Below are positions 5,481 through 6,756 of a stretch of 6,756 bases of DNA, in pieces. Both the position numbers and the translations under genes were made by a program. Source of the stretch: Bacillota bacterium. Its GTDB lineage: Bacteria > Bacillota > DTU030 > DUMP01. Numbering within the stretch: position 1 is the stretch's first letter; every line of letters begins with the position of its first letter. The stretch is from positions 1 to 6,756 of the forward strand of contig JAAYHG010000311.1 of assembly GCA_012735455.1 (NCBI GenBank), given 5' to 3'. The notes beneath the pieces are model-generated. The model was not told where the DNA came from. It saw nothing but the letters and a program-made list of their open reading frames with translations, and searched no databases.

Positions 5481-6155
5481 TTACTCGCCTCCCTCGTTGC
5501 CAGCCGCCACCTTGGTCTCTGTTTTGGCTTGGGGTAGTACCTCACCTCTATAAATCCAGACCTTTACACCAATCCGCCCGTACGTGGTTCGGGCCTCGGC
5601 AAAACCATACTCAATGTCGGCCCGGAGTGTCTGCAACGGCACTGTGCCCTCACGGTAACCTTCGCGCCGCGCGATCTCAGCACCGCCCAAGCGACCACTT
5701 ACGGCGACCCTGATCCCTTTAGCGCCAGCCCGCATGGTACGCTGCATGGCCTGCTTCATAGCCCGCCGGAAGGAGGTGCGTTTCTCCAGCTGAGCCGCGA
5801 TACTCTCTGCTACCAGCTGCGCATCCAATTCCGGCACCTTGATCTCCTGAATGTTGATGTGAATCTGCTTGCCTGTAAGCTTCTCCAGCTCTTTGCGCAA
5901 GGCCTCGACGCCAGCACCACCCCGGCCAATAATAATACCGGGTTTGGCCGTGTGAACAGTTATCTGCACACGTTTGGCCAGGCGCTCAATCTCAATCTTA
6001 GAGACTCCGGCCGCATAGCATTTTTCCTTGATATAGTCACGAATCTTAACGTCCTCGAGCAGGAGGTCGGAGAAATCGCGGCCGGCAAACCAACGCGCCT
6101 CCCAGTTACGGATAATCCCTATGCGCAAGCCGTTGGGATTAACTTTTTGACCCAC
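5481..6155 (-). CDS. rpsC: 30S ribosomal protein S3
   Basis: S3 lies in the 30S head at the mRNA entry channel and, with S4 and S5, takes part in unwinding mRNA. The product is 224 residues. The N-terminal part begins (M)[13 protein letters not shown]; the KH type 2 domain has its loop at [15 protein letters not shown] (72-86, GRGG at 77-80); the C-terminal domain has [20 protein letters not shown] (129-148), [10 protein letters not shown] (154-163), [16 protein letters not shown] (169-184) and [18 protein letters not shown] (191-208). Arg130, Arg131 and Lys134 appear to match the basic residues linked to helicase activity in E. coli S3. The tail after 208 is variable and acidic. The start is GTG at 6155, 7 nt after GGAGG; the Shine-Dalgarno joins the rplV stop as TAAGGAGG. 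Confidence 0.97.
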   Translation of the reverse strand: MGQKVNPNGLRIGIIRNWEARWFAGRDFSDLLLEDVKIRDYIKEKCYAAGVSKIEIERLAKRVQITVHTAKPGIIIGRGGAGVEALRKELEKLTGKQIHINIQEIKVPELDAQLVAESIAAQLEKRTSFRRAMKQAMQRTMRAGAKGIRVAVSGRLGGAEIARREGYREGTVPLQTLRADIEYGFAEARTTYGRIGVKVWIYRGEVLPQAKTETKVAAGNEGGE

Positions 6156-6167
6156 TCCTATCCCTCC

Positions 6168-6500
6168 TTACTTCTCACCTACCACAACGGTAATGTGGCT
6201 GGTGCGTTTCAGAATTGGAAACGCCTGGCCCATCCGCCGCGGATGATAACGCTTGAGTGTTGGCCCTTCATCGGCATACGCCCGCACTACGTAAAGGTTC
6301 GCTGGGTCGAGATCCAGGTTGTTCTGAGCGTTGGCAACAGCCGAACGCAACACCTTCTCAATCAAGCGCGAGCCCCGCTTTGGCGTAAAGCGGAGGATAG
6401 CCAGGGCCTCAGCCACGCTCTTGCCCCGTATTAGATCCAGTACAATGCGGACCTTTGAAGGAGAGATCCGCACGTAGCGGGCAACTGCTTTTGCTTCCAT
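6168..6500 (-). CDS. rplV: 50S ribosomal protein L22
   Basis: L22 binds all domains of 23S rRNA, and its long beta-hairpin lines the peptide exit tunnel. The product is 110 residues: [18 protein letters not shown] (1-18), [22 protein letters not shown] (22-43), [18 protein letters not shown] (54-71) and the hairpin region [31 protein letters not shown] (77-107) without the insertions or deletions seen in macrolide-resistant mutants. The ATG start has AGGAGG at a 13-nt distance, longer than elsewhere in the cluster, with a second purine stretch GCAGGG only 7 nt away. The gap to rpsS is 19 nt; 12 nt separate it from rpsC. Confidence 0.97.
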   Translation of the reverse strand: MEAKAVARYVRISPSKVRIVLDLIRGKSVAEALAILRFTPKRGSRLIEKVLRSAVANAQNNLDLDPANLYVVRAYADEGPTLKRYHPRRMGQAFPILKRTSHITVVVGEK

Positions 6501-6519
6501 CGCTAGTCCCTGCCCTCCT

Positions 6520-6756
6520 CTACTTCAGCGCCGTTGACCTTTCCGTGTGGTGGCCGTGGCCCTTAAACGTCCGGGTCGGCGCAAACTCTCCAAGCTTATG
6601 GCCCACCATCTCTTCTGTGATATAGATGGGGACGTGTTTTCTGCCATCATGCACGGCGATGGTGTGACCGACCATCTCTGGGAAAATTGTCGAAGCCCGA
6701 GACCAGGTCTTGATGACCCGTTTCTCCCGCTTCTCGTTCATTTCTCTAATCTTGCG
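6520..6756 (-). CDS. rpsS: 30S ribosomal protein S19 (C-terminal 78 residues; 5' end beyond the window)
   Basis: S19 forms a complex with S13 in the 30S head near the A-site tRNA. The frame is open to the right edge, so the first visible codons ([20 protein letters not shown]) continue a gene whose start lies outside; about 15 residues appear missing from a family length near 93. An internal ATG at 6741 is not the start, because homology to the N-terminal helix continues before it. The core is intact: [21 protein letters not shown] (17-37), [21 protein letters not shown] (38-58) and APTRTFKGH (59-67) followed by HTERSTALK. The sequence GHGHH near the end is histidine-rich. rplB would be expected just upstream, outside the window. 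Confidence 0.96.
   Translation of the reverse strand, partial: RKIREMNEKREKRVIKTWSRASTIFPEMVGHTIAVHDGRKHVPIYITEEMVGHKLGEFAPTRTFKGHGHHTERSTALK

Noticed and set aside
1..6756. Mobile element, CRISPR array, defence genes, tRNA or riboswitch within the window
   Set aside because: The sequence is filled by 17 collinear ribosomal and secY genes with gaps of at most 41 nt, leaving no room; no terminal inverted repeats or spaced repeats were seen.

Overview
The window is a dense, one-directional stretch of the conserved S10-spc ribosomal protein cluster, read entirely on the minus strand. From the right edge to the left edge the order is rpsS (S19, cut by the window) - rplV (L22) - rpsC (S3) - rplP (L16) - rpmC (L29) - rpsQ (S17) - rplN (L14) - rplX (L24) - rplE (L5) - rpsN type Z (S14) - rpsH (S8) - rplF (L6) - rplR (L18) - rpsE (S5) - rpmD (L30) - rplO (L15) - secY (cut by the window). 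That is 17 genes, 15 of them complete. Nearly every base is coding. Intergenic gaps run from 0 to 41 nt, rpmC overlaps rplP by 11 nt, and nothing on the plus strand is convincing.

The organism is most likely a Clostridia-type Firmicute of moderately high GC. The S10 block runs into the spc block with only 29 nt between rpsQ and rplN. S14 is the short 61-residue zinc-binding form, and L24 carries a four-cysteine C-terminal zinc-ribbon-like tail. Nearly all ribosome binding sites are close to AAAGGAGG, and GTG and TTG starts are common. The protein sequences resemble the Moorella/Desulfotomaculum type of thermophilic or anaerobic clostridia, but this is an impression from memory and a genus cannot be fixed without a search.

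The products work together. S19 and S14 sit in the 30S head with S3, which lies at the mRNA entry. S5, S8 and S17 organise the 30S body. L5, L16, L18 and L30 lie around the central protuberance and tRNA sites. L22, L24 and L29 line or surround the peptide exit tunnel, and L6, L14 and L15 support other parts of 50S. SecY, the last gene, is the membrane channel that receives chains from those ribosomes. I see no internal promoter or terminator, so one long transcript coming from upstream of rpsS (where rplB, rplW, rplD, rplC and rpsJ would be expected) is the simplest reading.

I found no undescribed system here. What deserves a second look is translational rather than genic: 11 of 16 visible starts are not ATG, 10 of 16 stops are TAG, the Shine-Dalgarno spacing is strikingly constant, rplO and secY abut with no gap, and the rpmC-rpsQ gap holds a small direct repeat and a possible hairpin around the ribosome binding site.
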